A stretch of DNA of 64,000 nt. Source: Thermodesulfitimonas autotrophica (GTDB taxonomy: Bacteria; Bacillota; Desulfotomaculia; Desulfotomaculales; Ammonificaceae). A program made the position numbers and the translations under genes. Shown piece after piece: positions 46,112 through 54,321 of this stretch. The notes beneath the pieces were generated by a model. It ran no database searches, was not told the origin of the DNA, and saw nothing but the letters and a program-made list of their open reading frames with translations. How positions within the stretch are numbered: position 1 is the first letter of the stretch; every line of letters begins with the position of its first letter. The stretch covers positions 628,460 through 692,459 of the forward strand of contig NZ_RKRE01000001.1 in NCBI RefSeq assembly GCF_003815015.1, in the 5' to 3' direction.

Positions 46112-46212
46112 CGCCGCCTCCTCAAAAAACCTCTTTAAAAGACCAATTTTCGGCCATTGGGATATACCTTTTCTACAGGACCGCCGCTCAACCCTGCCAC
46201 AATTACGCGCCC

Positions 46213-47235
46213 CTACGCCAAAATTGTGCCGCCACCCACCACTAAGTCTTCCCGGTAAAAAACGGCCGCCTGTCCCGGAGTTATCGCCCGCTCCGGCGCC
46301 GCAAACCTCACCCGCACCCGGTTCTCCCCAGCAGGCTCGATCACCGCCGGCTTTTCCCGGGCCCCGCGCCGCACTTTTACCGTCACCGGCAAGCTTTCCG
46401 TCAGCGCCGCAAACAGGATGAGGTTCACGTCGCCAACCAAGCACTCATCCCGGTAAAGAAACTCCTCCGGCCCCACGATGAGCGCATTGCGTGCGGGGTC
46501 GAGGGCGAGAACGTAAAGCGGGTAGCCTGCCGCCACGCCCAGACCCCGGCGCTGCCCTACCGTATAGTAAGGGAGCCCCCGGTGCCGGCCGATCACGTTC
46601 CCCTGCAAATCAACGATGGGACCGACGCGCGGCTCGCCGGCCACCTGGCGCAGAAACGCCCGGTAATCGTCCTCCGGAAGGAAACAGATCTCCTGGCTCT
46701 CCCGCGCCGCGACCCGCAGGCCACGCGCCCGGACAAACGCCCGCGCCTCCTCTTTGGTTTTCGTGCCGAGAGGGAAAAGGAGGTACCGGAGCTGTTCCTG
46801 GTTGAGCGCATAGAGGAAATAGCTCTGGTCCTTTTTCCGGTCTAGGCCGCGGGCCAGCAGGTACCGCCCCGTCCCACCATCCCGCCAGACACGGGCGTAG
46901 TGTCCCGTAGCGAAAAATGCCGCACCTAGCTCAACTGCCCGGCGGAGCAGCAGGCCGAACTTCACCCGCGGGTTACAAGTAACGCACGGGTTAGGAGTCC
47001 GTCCCGATAGGTAGGCCGCAACAAAAGGCTCAATTACCGCCGCCTTGAATTCTGCCCGCAGATCGAAGACGTAATGCTCAATCCCGAGCGCCGCCGCTAC
47101 CGCCGCCGCCTCCGCCACCCAGGTCTCCGTTACCCGCATCGTCACGCCAAAAACCTCGTGTCCTTCCTCCTGGAGGAGGATGGCCGCCGCAGCGCTGTCC
47201 ACGCCGCCGCTCAAAGCCACCGCCACCCGCGCCAA
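46213..47235 (-). CDS. mnmA: tRNA-specific 2-thiouridylase MnmA
   Basis: A 340-residue enzyme that thiolates U34 of Lys, Glu and Gln tRNAs. PP-loop VALSGGVDSAAAA, catalytic Cys in NPCVTCNP, and second Cys in ESQEICFLPEDDY; C-terminal beta-barrel with TPGQAAVFY. TTG 47235 with GGGGGA upstream. Seven bases after the cysteine desulfurase that supplies its sulfur; a classic pair. Confidence 0.96.
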   Translation of the reverse strand: MARVAVALSGGVDSAAAAILLQEEGHEVFGVTMRVTETWVAEAAAVAAALGIEHYVFDLRAEFKAAVIEPFVAAYLSGRTPNPCVTCNPRVKFGLLLRRAVELGAAFFATGHYARVWRDGGTGRYLLARGLDRKKDQSYFLYALNQEQLRYLLFPLGTKTKEEARAFVRARGLRVAARESQEICFLPEDDYRAFLRQVAGEPRVGPIVDLQGNVIGRHRGLPYYTVGQRRGLGVAAGYPLYVLALDPARNALIVGPEEFLYRDECLVGDVNLILFAALTESLPVTVKVRRGAREKPAVIEPAGENRVRVRFAAPERAITPGQAAVFYREDLVVGGGTILA

Positions 47236-47241
47236 GAAGCT

Positions 47242-48396
47242 TTATCCCCCCTGCTTCTCCCCCCGCAGCCGCCTTACCGCCCCGTCCAGGACAGCGACAA
47301 ACCGCTCCACCGCAGCAACTGTTGTGCTCCGGCCCAGCGTCACCCGGACCGGGCACCGCGTGTAATCTTCCGCCAGACCCAGCGCTAACAGGACATAGGA
47401 AGGCTTGGTCTCCCCGGTGGTGCAGGCCGCGCCACCCGACACGGCGATCCCCTCCCCGTCAAGCATCTTGAGAAGCGTAGGACCGTCCACTCCGGGAATG
47501 CTAAAGTGCAGTAGCCCCGGAAGGCAATCCTCCTGGTCGCCGTTGAACCGGACATCCGGGAGCCGTGCTACCAGTTCTTTTTTCAAATATTCCCGCAACG
47601 CCCGCAAACACCGCGTCTCCTCCGCAAGCTTCTCTTTAACCAGCGCCGCCGCCCGGCCCAGCCCCACGATGCCCGCTACGTTCTCCGTTCCGGGGCGCAA
47701 ACCCCGCTCCTGCCCGCCCCCGTGAAAAAGCGGCTCTAAAGGGGTCCCCGCGCGCACGTAAAGTGCCCCTACCCCTTTAGGACCGTAAATCTTGTGCCCG
47801 GAAAGAGAAAGGAGATCGACGCCGAGATCCGCCACGCTCACGGGAATCTTCCCGAAGCTCTGAACCGCGTCCGTATGAACCAGCACCCCGTGCCGGTGGG
47901 CAACCTCACAGATGGCGCGGATGGGCTGAACCGTCCCCACCTCGTTGTTGGCGTGCATTACCGAAATCAGGATGGTCGTATTCCTGATCGCCGCCGCAAC
48001 GTCTTCGAGCCGTACTTTTCCCCTTTCGTCCACCGGGAGCACCGTCACGTCAAAACCCTCGGTGTCGAGGGCCAAGCAAGTATCGAGTACCGCGTGGTGT
48101 TCAACAGCGGTCGTGATGATGTGGTTGCCGCGCCGGCGGCACGCATAAGCCGCCCCGCGCAAAGCCAATACATCCGCCTCCGTCCCGCCGCTCGTGAAAA
48201 CGATTTCCGCCGGTTCCGCCCCCAGGCTCGCCGCCACCTGACGGCGGGCGCGCTCCACCGCTTCCCGCGCCTCCCGCCCGAAGGAGTGGGCGCTTGACGG
48301 GTTGCCGAAGGCGCTCGTAAGGTAAGGGAGCATTGCCGCCACCACTTCGGGGGCCACTGGAGTCGTGGCCGCATGATCAAGATAGAGGCGCTCCAT
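47242..48396 (-). CDS. iscS: Cysteine desulfurase (IscS/NifS family)
   Basis: A 384-residue PLP enzyme that takes sulfur from cysteine for tRNA thiolation and Fe-S clusters. DHAATTPV start, PLP lysine in LSGHKIYGPKGVGALY, HTDAVQSFG, and the active-site cysteine loop GGAACTTG in place of the usual SSGSACSSG. ATG 48396 behind GGGGGTG. It is followed directly by mnmA. The 6S RNA gene lies immediately upstream on the same strand. Confidence 0.95.
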   Translation of the reverse strand: MERLYLDHAATTPVAPEVVAAMLPYLTSAFGNPSSAHSFGREAREAVERARRQVAASLGAEPAEIVFTSGGTEADVLALRGAAYACRRRGNHIITTAVEHHAVLDTCLALDTEGFDVTVLPVDERGKVRLEDVAAAIRNTTILISVMHANNEVGTVQPIRAICEVAHRHGVLVHTDAVQSFGKIPVSVADLGVDLLSLSGHKIYGPKGVGALYVRAGTPLEPLFHGGGQERGLRPGTENVAGIVGLGRAAALVKEKLAEETRCLRALREYLKKELVARLPDVRFNGDQEDCLPGLLHFSIPGVDGPTLLKMLDGEGIAVSGGAACTTGETKPSYVLLALGLAEDYTRCPVRVTLGRSTTVAAVERFVAVLDGAVRRLRGEKQGG

Positions 48397-48433
48397 GGGC
48401 CAGCACCCCCACTAGAAGTTTCCCCAGCTAAAA

Positions 48434-48631
48434 GAAAAACCCCGCGCGTGCCGTGAACCCCCAAAGTTTCCATGAACCCGTCTCGCAACAGGTGGGTGCC
48501 CTCCCAACCGCTTTTCGCTTCCTCCCGACGGAGGCCTGCGAGCCACGGCTGGAGCCCGGGCTCCCTATGTGTTGGTGTTGGCTCAGAACTTCAAGATGCT
48601 CACGGTCACCGCAGGGTGCCTTTCGCTGCCT
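48434..48631 (-). ncRNA. ssrS: 6S RNA (RNA polymerase regulator)
   Basis: About 198 nt on the minus strand, a length normal for 6S. Its ends pair: 48600-48616 (5' side) with 48440-48456 (3' side), including CCGTGA/TCACGG and CCC/GGG with small bulges. The conserved CTGAGCC that precedes the central bubble is at 48580-48586, and an apical stem-loop around GCCTCCGTCGGGAGG resembles the 6S tip. A T run at 48435-48439 ends it. A promoter -10 (TATGAT, 48639-48644) sits just upstream. 6S sequesters sigma-A polymerase in stationary phase. Firmicute 6S genes are often found near cysteine desulfurase or aspS loci, as here. Confidence 0.75.
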
Positions 48632-48638
48632 ATATCTT

Positions 48639-48644
48639 ATCATA
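48639..48644 (-). promoter_or_regulatory. -10 element of 6S RNA promoter
   Basis: TATGAT on the minus strand about 7 bases before the inferred 6S 5' end; a TTGTTA about 19 bases further upstream is a possible -35 with a long spacer. Confidence 0.45.
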
Positions 48645-48770
48645 TCCCGCCGCCCCGCCGCAATAACAAAAGAGCTAGCCACCCTCTATCACGAAAGAAT
48701 TGCGTTAACCCCTCCTCGAACGGCAACCCGGAGAGGTTTCGGCCGCAAACCTTCTGAAATGCAGGGAAAA

Positions 48771-49112
48771 TCAGGAGCGGGCTACCAAGCAGATACCGGC
48801 AAGAATAAGGACCGCCCCCACCCAGCGAACGGCAGAAACCGTTTCCTGGAAGAAGAGCATACCAGCAGCGACACCAAAGATATAGCCAATGCTCTGCACC
48901 GGGAGAGCCTGGGAAAGAGGCACCCGGGCCAGGACATAGAACCAGATGGCCGTCGCCAGACCAAAGCACCCAAAGCCGAGCCAGACAAGCGGGCTCAACA
49001 GGAGCCGCCACCACCCGCTCCCCCCGGCGACAATCCCCATCTTCCAAAAGATCTGCCCGGCTACTAAAAAAAGAGCATTTAACACGATCAAGCCGAAAAC
49101 TTTTACGCTCAT
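48771..49112 (-). CDS. Small EamA/SMR-type transporter
   Basis: A 113-residue membrane protein of four helices, like small multidrug resistance or ArnE/F-type flippase subunits: GQIFWKMGI in helix 1 and PLSQALPVQSIGYIFGVAAGMLFFQETVS in helices 3-4. It lacks the conserved membrane glutamate of Emr-type SMR proteins, so a lipid-linked substrate (inference) is more likely than drug export. ATG 49112 follows GAGGAG. Monocistronic. Confidence 0.8.
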   Translation of the reverse strand: MSVKVFGLIVLNALFLVAGQIFWKMGIVAGGSGWWRLLLSPLVWLGFGCFGLATAIWFYVLARVPLSQALPVQSIGYIFGVAAGMLFFQETVSAVRWVGAVLILAGICLVARS

Positions 49113-49284
49113 GGCTTCTCCTCAGCCAAAATAGCGGCAAGGATGCTCAAAGCCGTATCCCTGCGCGGCGAAAGCGAAACATCCCAGTAATACGGTAGTG
49201 CTTCTGCCCCAGCCTGTCAACCAGACGCAGCTTTAAATTTTTTTGTTAACTTTGCGTCTAACCCATCTCTCCGGCGCCGTTCTA

Positions 49285-49293
49285 TGTTAGAAT
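49285..49293 (+). promoter_or_regulatory. Extended -10 promoter for tatA
   Basis: TG-T-TAGAAT on the plus strand, 30 bases before the tatA start; no convincing -35, as usual for extended -10 promoters. Confidence 0.45.
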
Positions 49294-49323
49294 AACATCA
49301 AATAGCGTAGAGGAGGGATTACC

Positions 49324-49530
49324 TTGTTCCGTGGCTTACTCGAGCCGACACACCTGATTTTAATTCTGCTGGTAGTGCTGCTCATCTTTGGCCCCAGTAA
49401 ACTCCCCGAGATAGGGCGCTCTTTCGGGAAAACGATCCGGGAGTTCCGCCGGGCATCGAGCGCTTCCTTTGAAGAGGTTACTGCAGAAAAGGAAGCCGCA
49501 CCTTCGACCGCGGAAAAAACCAACGGCTAA
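49324..49530 (+). CDS. tatA: Twin-arginine translocase subunit TatA/E
   Basis: A 68-residue protein: short N-terminus, one membrane helix ([12 protein letters not shown]), hinge [21 protein letters not shown] and a charged amphipathic/tail region. TTG start with GAGGAGG. No tatC is adjacent. Tat exports folded, cofactor-carrying proteins. It ends 6 bases before the end of the converging stress protein gene. Confidence 0.9.
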   Translation: MFRGLLEPTHLILILLVVLLIFGPSKLPEIGRSFGKTIREFRRASSASFEEVTAEKEAAPSTAEKTNG

Positions 49531-49536
49531 GTCTCC

Positions 49537-49977
49537 CTATTTCACTACTACCAACGGAACGTCCAATAAGTGGGTCAGACGGTAAACGTCACTATGAAGG
49601 ACATAATTCAGCCGGTCCGCGGTTCCTTTTCCCCCAAGGACTACTAGGCTATAATCACCTTCTTTGACGAGCCGGATGACCGCCTTTACTGGGTCACAAT
49701 AGTCAACAACGGTTTGAACGCCAATCCCTGCCGCTCGAAATACGGCCAGTACTTTTTGAAACGCAGCTTTTGCTTGATTTTCAACCAACTGACTAAACTC
49801 TTCTTGATTAATCCAGCCGACACCGGGTCCTTCTGGAACAAAATCCCGGTGGTGGCCCGCAAAGAGCAGCGTCGCTTCAAGGTCCGGATTGGCCTTCAGC
49901 AGCTTCACCGTAAATTCCGCAGCTCGTTCGGAAAAGGTGGTGTTATCCACAAGAAGGAGAACTTTTTGGGGTGCCAT
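49537..49977 (-). CDS. Universal stress protein (UspA family)
   Basis: A 146-residue single Usp domain: KVLLLVDNTTFSERAAEFTVKLL at the N-terminus and a C-terminal DYSLVVLGGKGTADRL ... VPLVVVK, but the ATP-binding G-2x-G-9x-G(S/T) motif is incomplete (GGKGTADRLNYVLHSDVY), so it may not bind ATP. ATG 49977 follows CGGGAGGAA. It is downstream of the response regulator gene on the same strand with a 68-base gap. Confidence 0.88.
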   Translation of the reverse strand: MAPQKVLLLVDNTTFSERAAEFTVKLLKANPDLEATLLFAGHHRDFVPEGPGVGWINQEEFSQLVENQAKAAFQKVLAVFRAAGIGVQTVVDYCDPVKAVIRLVKEGDYSLVVLGGKGTADRLNYVLHSDVYRLTHLLDVPLVVVK

Positions 49978-50045
49978 TTTCTGATTCCTCCCGATGTTAA
50001 GTTTATTTGGAAATAATTTGGCTATATACGCTTATAAAATCTGTT

Positions 50046-51461
50046 TTACGCGTTTTCATCCAGAATACCTAACTCCTTCATCTTCGCGTAAAGGGTGGTC
50101 CGGTTCAGGCGCAGCGCCCGAGCTACCGCGGCCTTATTTCCCTTATACTCTTTCAGGGCTTGAATGATCGCCGCCCGCTCTAACTGGGCCACCATTTCCT
50201 TTAAAGGCAAAATGTCTTGACCCGGGAGGGGAACCACCGGCTCCTCTTCCTTTACGGTCCCAGGCCTCTTCTCCTGCTGCTTCTCCCTTACCGCCCGGAG
50301 AACATATTCCGGAATACTTTCTAAGGTAATCACTGGTCCCGGAGCCATTAGTACCGCCCGCTCACAAACATTCCTTAACTCCCGGACGTTGCCTGGCCAG
50401 TCATAGACATAAAAGACATCTAAAACCGATCTGGAGATCGTCGTTACCCGCTTATTAAAATTTTGGTTATAAATTCCTACGAAGTAATCGACCAACAGCG
50501 GGATATCCGATTTGCGCTCCCGTAAAGGCGGCAACCAAATCTCTACCACGTTTAACCGGAAGTAGAGGTCTTCCCGGAAAAGACCCGCCTTCACCCTTTC
50601 TTTCAGATTCCTGTTGGTAGCAGCAATGATCCGCACATCAACCTTCTTAGTTTCCGTACCGCCAATCCGTTCAAAAGCTTTTTCTTCCAAAACCCGCAGT
50701 AATTTTGCCTGGATGGCCGGACTTAAGTCACCGATCTCGTCTAAAAAGATCGTTCCCTGGTCTGCAACTTCAAACTTCCCGGGTTTCCGGGTATAGGCCC
50801 CTGTGAAAGCTCCTTTCTCGTACCCAAAGAGCTCGCTCTCCAGCAAATTTTCGGGGATGGCCGTACAGTCAATCTTCACAAAAGGTTTCGCCCGCCGGGG
50901 ACTGTTATAATGGATGGCTTTGGCGACCAGTTCCTTACCGGTACCGCTCTCACCCAAAATTAAGACCGTGGCGTCGGAATCTACAATCCGGCCGATAGTT
51001 TTATAAACATTCTGCATAGCCGGACTACACCCCACAAGTACCCCCGGAGGGCCTTCAGGCTGCGTTCCTAAGCAAGAACCGACCTTAACCACCGGTTCGG
51101 CAACCTTCGTAGCCTTTTCCAGCGTGGCCAGCAACTCGTCAAGATTTAAGGGTTTCAACACGTACTCAAAAGCCCCGGTCCGCATTGCGTTAATCGTGGT
51201 CTGGGTATCACTGTACGCGGTCATCAGAATGACGGGCACCGCTGGGTAGCGTTCGCGAATAATCTCCAAGAGACTGATGCCGTCCATTTCCGGCATCCGG
51301 ATATCCAGCAAAACGGCATCGGGTCTGAGCATACCCATCTTTTCCAAGGCTTCCTTCCCGCTCGCCGCAGTTACGACCTTATACCCTGATTCTTCGAGAA
51401 CATCCCGCAAAGCCCCCCGCACGGCAGCTTCATCATCCACTACAAGGACTAGCTTCGCCAC
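50046..51461 (-). CDS. Sigma-54-dependent response regulator (NtrC type)
   Basis: A 471-residue activator. Receiver domain (VVDDEAAVRGALRD, phosphorylatable Asp in LLDIRMPEMDG), AAA+ domain with Walker A GESGTGKELVAKAIH, the sigma-54-contacting GAFTGA loop and Walker B GTIFLDEIGDL, and a Fis-type helix-turn-helix at the C-terminus (GNKAAVARALRLNRTTLYAKMKELG). GTG 51461 follows GGGGAGAGA and overlaps the histidine kinase by 29 bases. It should bind the dyad sites near 55929-55951 and open the two sigma-54 promoters there (inference). Confidence 0.95.
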   Translation of the reverse strand: MAKLVLVVDDEAAVRGALRDVLEESGYKVVTAASGKEALEKMGMLRPDAVLLDIRMPEMDGISLLEIIRERYPAVPVILMTAYSDTQTTINAMRTGAFEYVLKPLNLDELLATLEKATKVAEPVVKVGSCLGTQPEGPPGVLVGCSPAMQNVYKTIGRIVDSDATVLILGESGTGKELVAKAIHYNSPRRAKPFVKIDCTAIPENLLESELFGYEKGAFTGAYTRKPGKFEVADQGTIFLDEIGDLSPAIQAKLLRVLEEKAFERIGGTETKKVDVRIIAATNRNLKERVKAGLFREDLYFRLNVVEIWLPPLRERKSDIPLLVDYFVGIYNQNFNKRVTTISRSVLDVFYVYDWPGNVRELRNVCERAVLMAPGPVITLESIPEYVLRAVREKQQEKRPGTVKEEEPVVPLPGQDILPLKEMVAQLERAAIIQALKEYKGNKAAVARALRLNRTTLYAKMKELGILDENA

Positions 51462-53274
51462 CTTGACTCTCTCCCCCAAACACTGGCAAGTAAACGCGCA
51501 TCTTAGTTCCGCGTCCGACCGTGCTTTCGGCCTCAATCCGGCCTCCATGGGCTTCTACAACCTCCTTCGCTAAGGCCAAGCCCAACCCCGTACCACCCGG
51601 TTTTGTGGTAAAGAAGGGCTCAAAAATATCCCGAATATTCTCCGCCGGGATGCCGCAGCCGGTATCTTCCACCTCGATCACCACGTTTTCCCCCGTGGGC
51701 TCCCGGTACGTCCGCACCGTTACCAACCCGCCCTCCGGCATAGCCTGGCAGGCGTTATAGATAATATTCTGAAGCACCCGGCCCATCTGCTCCGGATCAA
51801 CCAAGACCGGAGGCAGGTCCGGTGCCAGCTCAGTCCGTATGGAAACTCGAACCACATCTTCGAAAAACCGTAAATTTTCCCTCACTAGGTGGTTAACTCT
51901 GTAGATAACCGGGCGCGCCTCGGCCGGTTTAGCGAAGTAAAGTAACTTTTCGACAAGGGCGTCTAACCGGCTTACCTCCTCTTGCATTGTTGCCAAGGGC
52001 TGCCGCGGGAAAAGGTTGCTTTTCTGCCACAGTTGGAGGTAACAATTAATGGCGGTAAGTGGGTTCCGGATCTCGTGCGCCACCCCCATTACCAGACGTC
52101 CGAGCGCCGCCAGCCTCTCCTGGCGCCGCATTTCCCGTTGCAACTTAACCCGCTCGGTCACGTCCTGTAAACAGAGCACCGCCCCTATCGGTTGTCGCTC
52201 TCCCGAAAAAAGCACCGCCGTACTTGCCAAAAGCTGCCGCTCCTTCTGTCCCTGGCAGCGCCGGACAACGGGTATATCCCGAACCTCCCGCCCCGTTTGT
52301 AGCGCCTCTTGCAGCAGTCGTCCAAAAGGCTCATCCGGCGAAAGCATCTCCGGGTACGGTTTTCCGATACACTCGGCTTCTAAGCCCAGAATCCTCATTA
52401 TGGCCGCGTTAGCAACAACTACGCGTCCTTCTAAATCAACCACTAACAACCCCTCGTCAATGGTGGCTAACGTCACATTAATATATTGCTGGGCCCGCAC
52501 CACCATTCCCGCAAGCTCGTTAACCGCTTCGGTTATTTCCCGGAGTTCTCCTGCCGCCGGCGGCAGCGGTCGGTCAAGATTAGAGCGGAGGGAACGGAGT
52601 CCTAACTTTATCTGATTTACGTTCTCCACAAACCGGTGAACAACAAAGAGCGCTCCTCCTATGCCGACTAAGGTCCCTAAAGTAATAATCCCGTACGCGG
52701 TATAGGCTATTGCCTGCCGCTGCGCCGCAAACCGGCTTAAACTTTCGGTTGCCCAAACCACCCCGATGATTTTCCCTTGGCGAACCAAAGGCTTATAGAT
52801 CTCCAAGACCCCACCCTCCGCAGGGCCAAAGGATTCCGACCGTAACTGCCCCCGCATTGCGCCTAAAAAGTTGCGGCGCCGGCGGCTGGAGAAGTTTTCT
52901 CCGGCATAGGGCGGGGGTGAGCCGTCAATAATCCGGTCCAGTTGTGCGGAATAAAACCCAGCCTCTACCCCCGGGTACGCCCTTTTAACTTCTTCGATCA
53001 GCCCCCGGAGCTCCTTATTGAGGATCGCCACCTTCTCCCGGACAGGCATCGCGTCTGTAGCCCCGTTTTCGGCAAGGATGGCATCAAACCCGGTGGGGAG
53101 GCTCGCATCGAGCTGCTCTACTACTCTCATTAAGCGAGCCTTTTGCTTTTCTACCAGGGCAGATTCGCTTTCGTTAATCATCCGGAGCATAAATACCGTT
53201 AAGGCAACCGGGATTAATAAAAGAACGGCTACTAATACCAGTATCTGCCGCCCAAAGTTTAAAGAGACCCGCAA
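51433..53274 (-). CDS. Membrane histidine kinase, partner of the NtrC-type regulator
   Basis: A 613-residue sensor. N-terminal helix (about 10-32), an external sensor region of about 150 residues, a second helix (IITLGTLVGIGGALFVV), a HAMP-like stretch, a PAS domain (DEGLLVVDLEGRVVVANAAIMRILG), HisKA with the phospho-accepting His in GVAHEIRNPL, and an HATPase domain (NIIYNACQAMP, DTGCGIPAENIRDIFEPFF, GTGLGLALAKE). TTG 53274 with GGAGAAGGAGG gives the expected N-terminus. The external signal is unknown. A promoter at 53323-53351 drives kinase and regulator together. Confidence 0.94.
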   Translation of the reverse strand: MRVSLNFGRQILVLVAVLLLIPVALTVFMLRMINESESALVEKQKARLMRVVEQLDASLPTGFDAILAENGATDAMPVREKVAILNKELRGLIEEVKRAYPGVEAGFYSAQLDRIIDGSPPPYAGENFSSRRRRNFLGAMRGQLRSESFGPAEGGVLEIYKPLVRQGKIIGVVWATESLSRFAAQRQAIAYTAYGIITLGTLVGIGGALFVVHRFVENVNQIKLGLRSLRSNLDRPLPPAAGELREITEAVNELAGMVVRAQQYINVTLATIDEGLLVVDLEGRVVVANAAIMRILGLEAECIGKPYPEMLSPDEPFGRLLQEALQTGREVRDIPVVRRCQGQKERQLLASTAVLFSGERQPIGAVLCLQDVTERVKLQREMRRQERLAALGRLVMGVAHEIRNPLTAINCYLQLWQKSNLFPRQPLATMQEEVSRLDALVEKLLYFAKPAEARPVIYRVNHLVRENLRFFEDVVRVSIRTELAPDLPPVLVDPEQMGRVLQNIIYNACQAMPEGGLVTVRTYREPTGENVVIEVEDTGCGIPAENIRDIFEPFFTTKPGGTGLGLALAKEVVEAHGGRIEAESTVGRGTKMRVYLPVFGGESQGGEASPCSG

Positions 53275-53322
53275 AACGGCCGGCCTCCTTCTCCATAAAA
53301 AGAGAGGCAACTTAGTTAGGGA

Positions 53323-53351
53323 ATTATATAGCAAATTTTTTTTAAAGACAA
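53323..53351 (-). promoter_or_regulatory. Sigma-A promoter of the histidine kinase-regulator operon
   Basis: Minus strand: TTGTCT (53346-53351), exact 17-bp spacer, TATAAT (53323-53328), about 50 bases upstream of the kinase TTG. Confidence 0.75.
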
Positions 53352-53410
53352 GGCTTAAATTTTGAGTTCAAGGTTAATTTTAAGCCTTTTACCTTTGGGG
53401 TTTCAAGAAG

Positions 53411-53436
53411 AAAAACCCGGTAAGGGAAGAGCCGGG
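53411..53436 (-). terminator. Terminator after the TIGR02186 gene
   Basis: Minus strand: stem CCCGG/CCGGG (53432-53436 with 53416-53420) followed by TTTTTCTTC. It isolates the two-component operon from the upstream sigma-54-driven unit. Confidence 0.6.
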
Positions 53437-53519
53437 ACTGGAGGCGCGCATCTTTAACCGGCCCTTCCAATCCCGGTTCTTCCCCGCAGCAACGCCGCTC
53501 AAATCTCCCGCGGGTCAGC

Positions 53520-54320
53520 CTAATGGGTATGGGCACCCGAACCGCCTGCCTGCCCCTTACCTAGTAGCCGGTCTAAAAAACCAAAGGCCATACCCACCGC
53601 CAATCCTGCAAAGAGGGCAATCATCACCGCTATGCCGCCGTAAACCGGGCCGTTCGTTCCCGAAAGGAGGCGTAACCAGTGTACCAGTCCCAAGCTTTCG
53701 ACTGTAAAGGTGGTTTCTTCCCGAGCTATGACCCGACCGTCTTTGAAAAAGAAGGCGGTGACATGGATGTCGCCTTGGGGCGTTCCTGGAGGCACGGCAA
53801 CCTGAGCGGTAAAGCGACCGTTTTCAACCTTAACCTTACCCTCGTGAACCGCGTAAAGCCCTTTTCTTTCATATAGCTTTACCAGCGAGGCTAAAAAGGG
53901 TTGCGCTTCGTTAGGAGAAAGTACCCGTTCCTTTTCCCCTTTTCTTTCAATAACCTTAGCACCGGTGAGGGCATTCCGGTAACCAGTGATTTCCTGGCGG
54001 AGAGAGGCAGGTAAGGCTTCCAGGCTGGAGGAAGTGTAGAACTGGCAAAGCTTAGGCACACCTTCTACCACCGTTTTCTGGACACTCATCCAAAAACCAT
54101 CTACTTTCCCCTGGCGGTTGAGGGAAACCCGTACGGGCGAAGACGTCACCTGTAAACAAACATCACCGCGTGCCATTCCCGTAACGGTTACTGAGGTTCC
54201 GGAAAAGTTAAGGTTAACCCCAATGACCTCCGGTTTAACTATAATCGCTGCTTCGGCAGCGGTTGCAAAAACACAAAATACCAGCGCTAGCAGCACTAAT
54301 AAACAAAACCGTCCGCGCAT
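53520..54320 (-). CDS. TIGR02186-like transmembrane protein
   Basis: A 266-residue exported protein. Signal peptide (LLVLLALVFCVFATAAEA) then a beta-rich periplasm-side domain starting IIVKPEVIGVNLNFSGTSVTVTG, and one C-terminal membrane helix (YGGIAVMIALFAGLAVGMAFGF). It matches the TIGR02186/Alph_Pro_TM type of conserved hypothetical protein that is regularly encoded next to TauE/SafE-family exporters; here it follows such a gene by one base. The C-terminus GAHTH may bind metal. Probable accessory subunit of the exporter (inference). Confidence 0.8.
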   Translation of the reverse strand: MRGRFCLLVLLALVFCVFATAAEAAIIVKPEVIGVNLNFSGTSVTVTGMARGDVCLQVTSSPVRVSLNRQGKVDGFWMSVQKTVVEGVPKLCQFYTSSSLEALPASLRQEITGYRNALTGAKVIERKGEKERVLSPNEAQPFLASLVKLYERKGLYAVHEGKVKVENGRFTAQVAVPPGTPQGDIHVTAFFFKDGRVIAREETTFTVESLGLVHWLRLLSGTNGPVYGGIAVMIALFAGLAVGMAFGFLDRLLGKGQAGGSGAHTH

Positions 54321-54321
54321 C

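Noticed and set aside
46112-46212. A purine or PurR-type regulatory element upstream of purL
   Set aside because: Only a short CCAAT/ATTGG hairpin is seen; no riboswitch consensus or PurBox was recognisable.
46112-46444. A 111-residue N-terminal extension of PurL
   Set aside because: It is Gly/Arg-rich, unlike any PurL, has no ribosome site, and the ATG at 46111 has GAGGAGG.
48480-48530. SRP RNA because of a GGGAGGAAGC stretch
   Set aside because: The rest of the SRP domain IV consensus is missing, while length, end pairing and the CTGAGCC motif fit 6S RNA.
49223-49259. A 7-bp inverted repeat (AGACGCA/TGCGTCT) around an A/T-rich loop between the small transporter gene and tatA
   Set aside because: The stem is short with a 23-nt loop and no flanking features; it may be chance or a weak protein-binding site.
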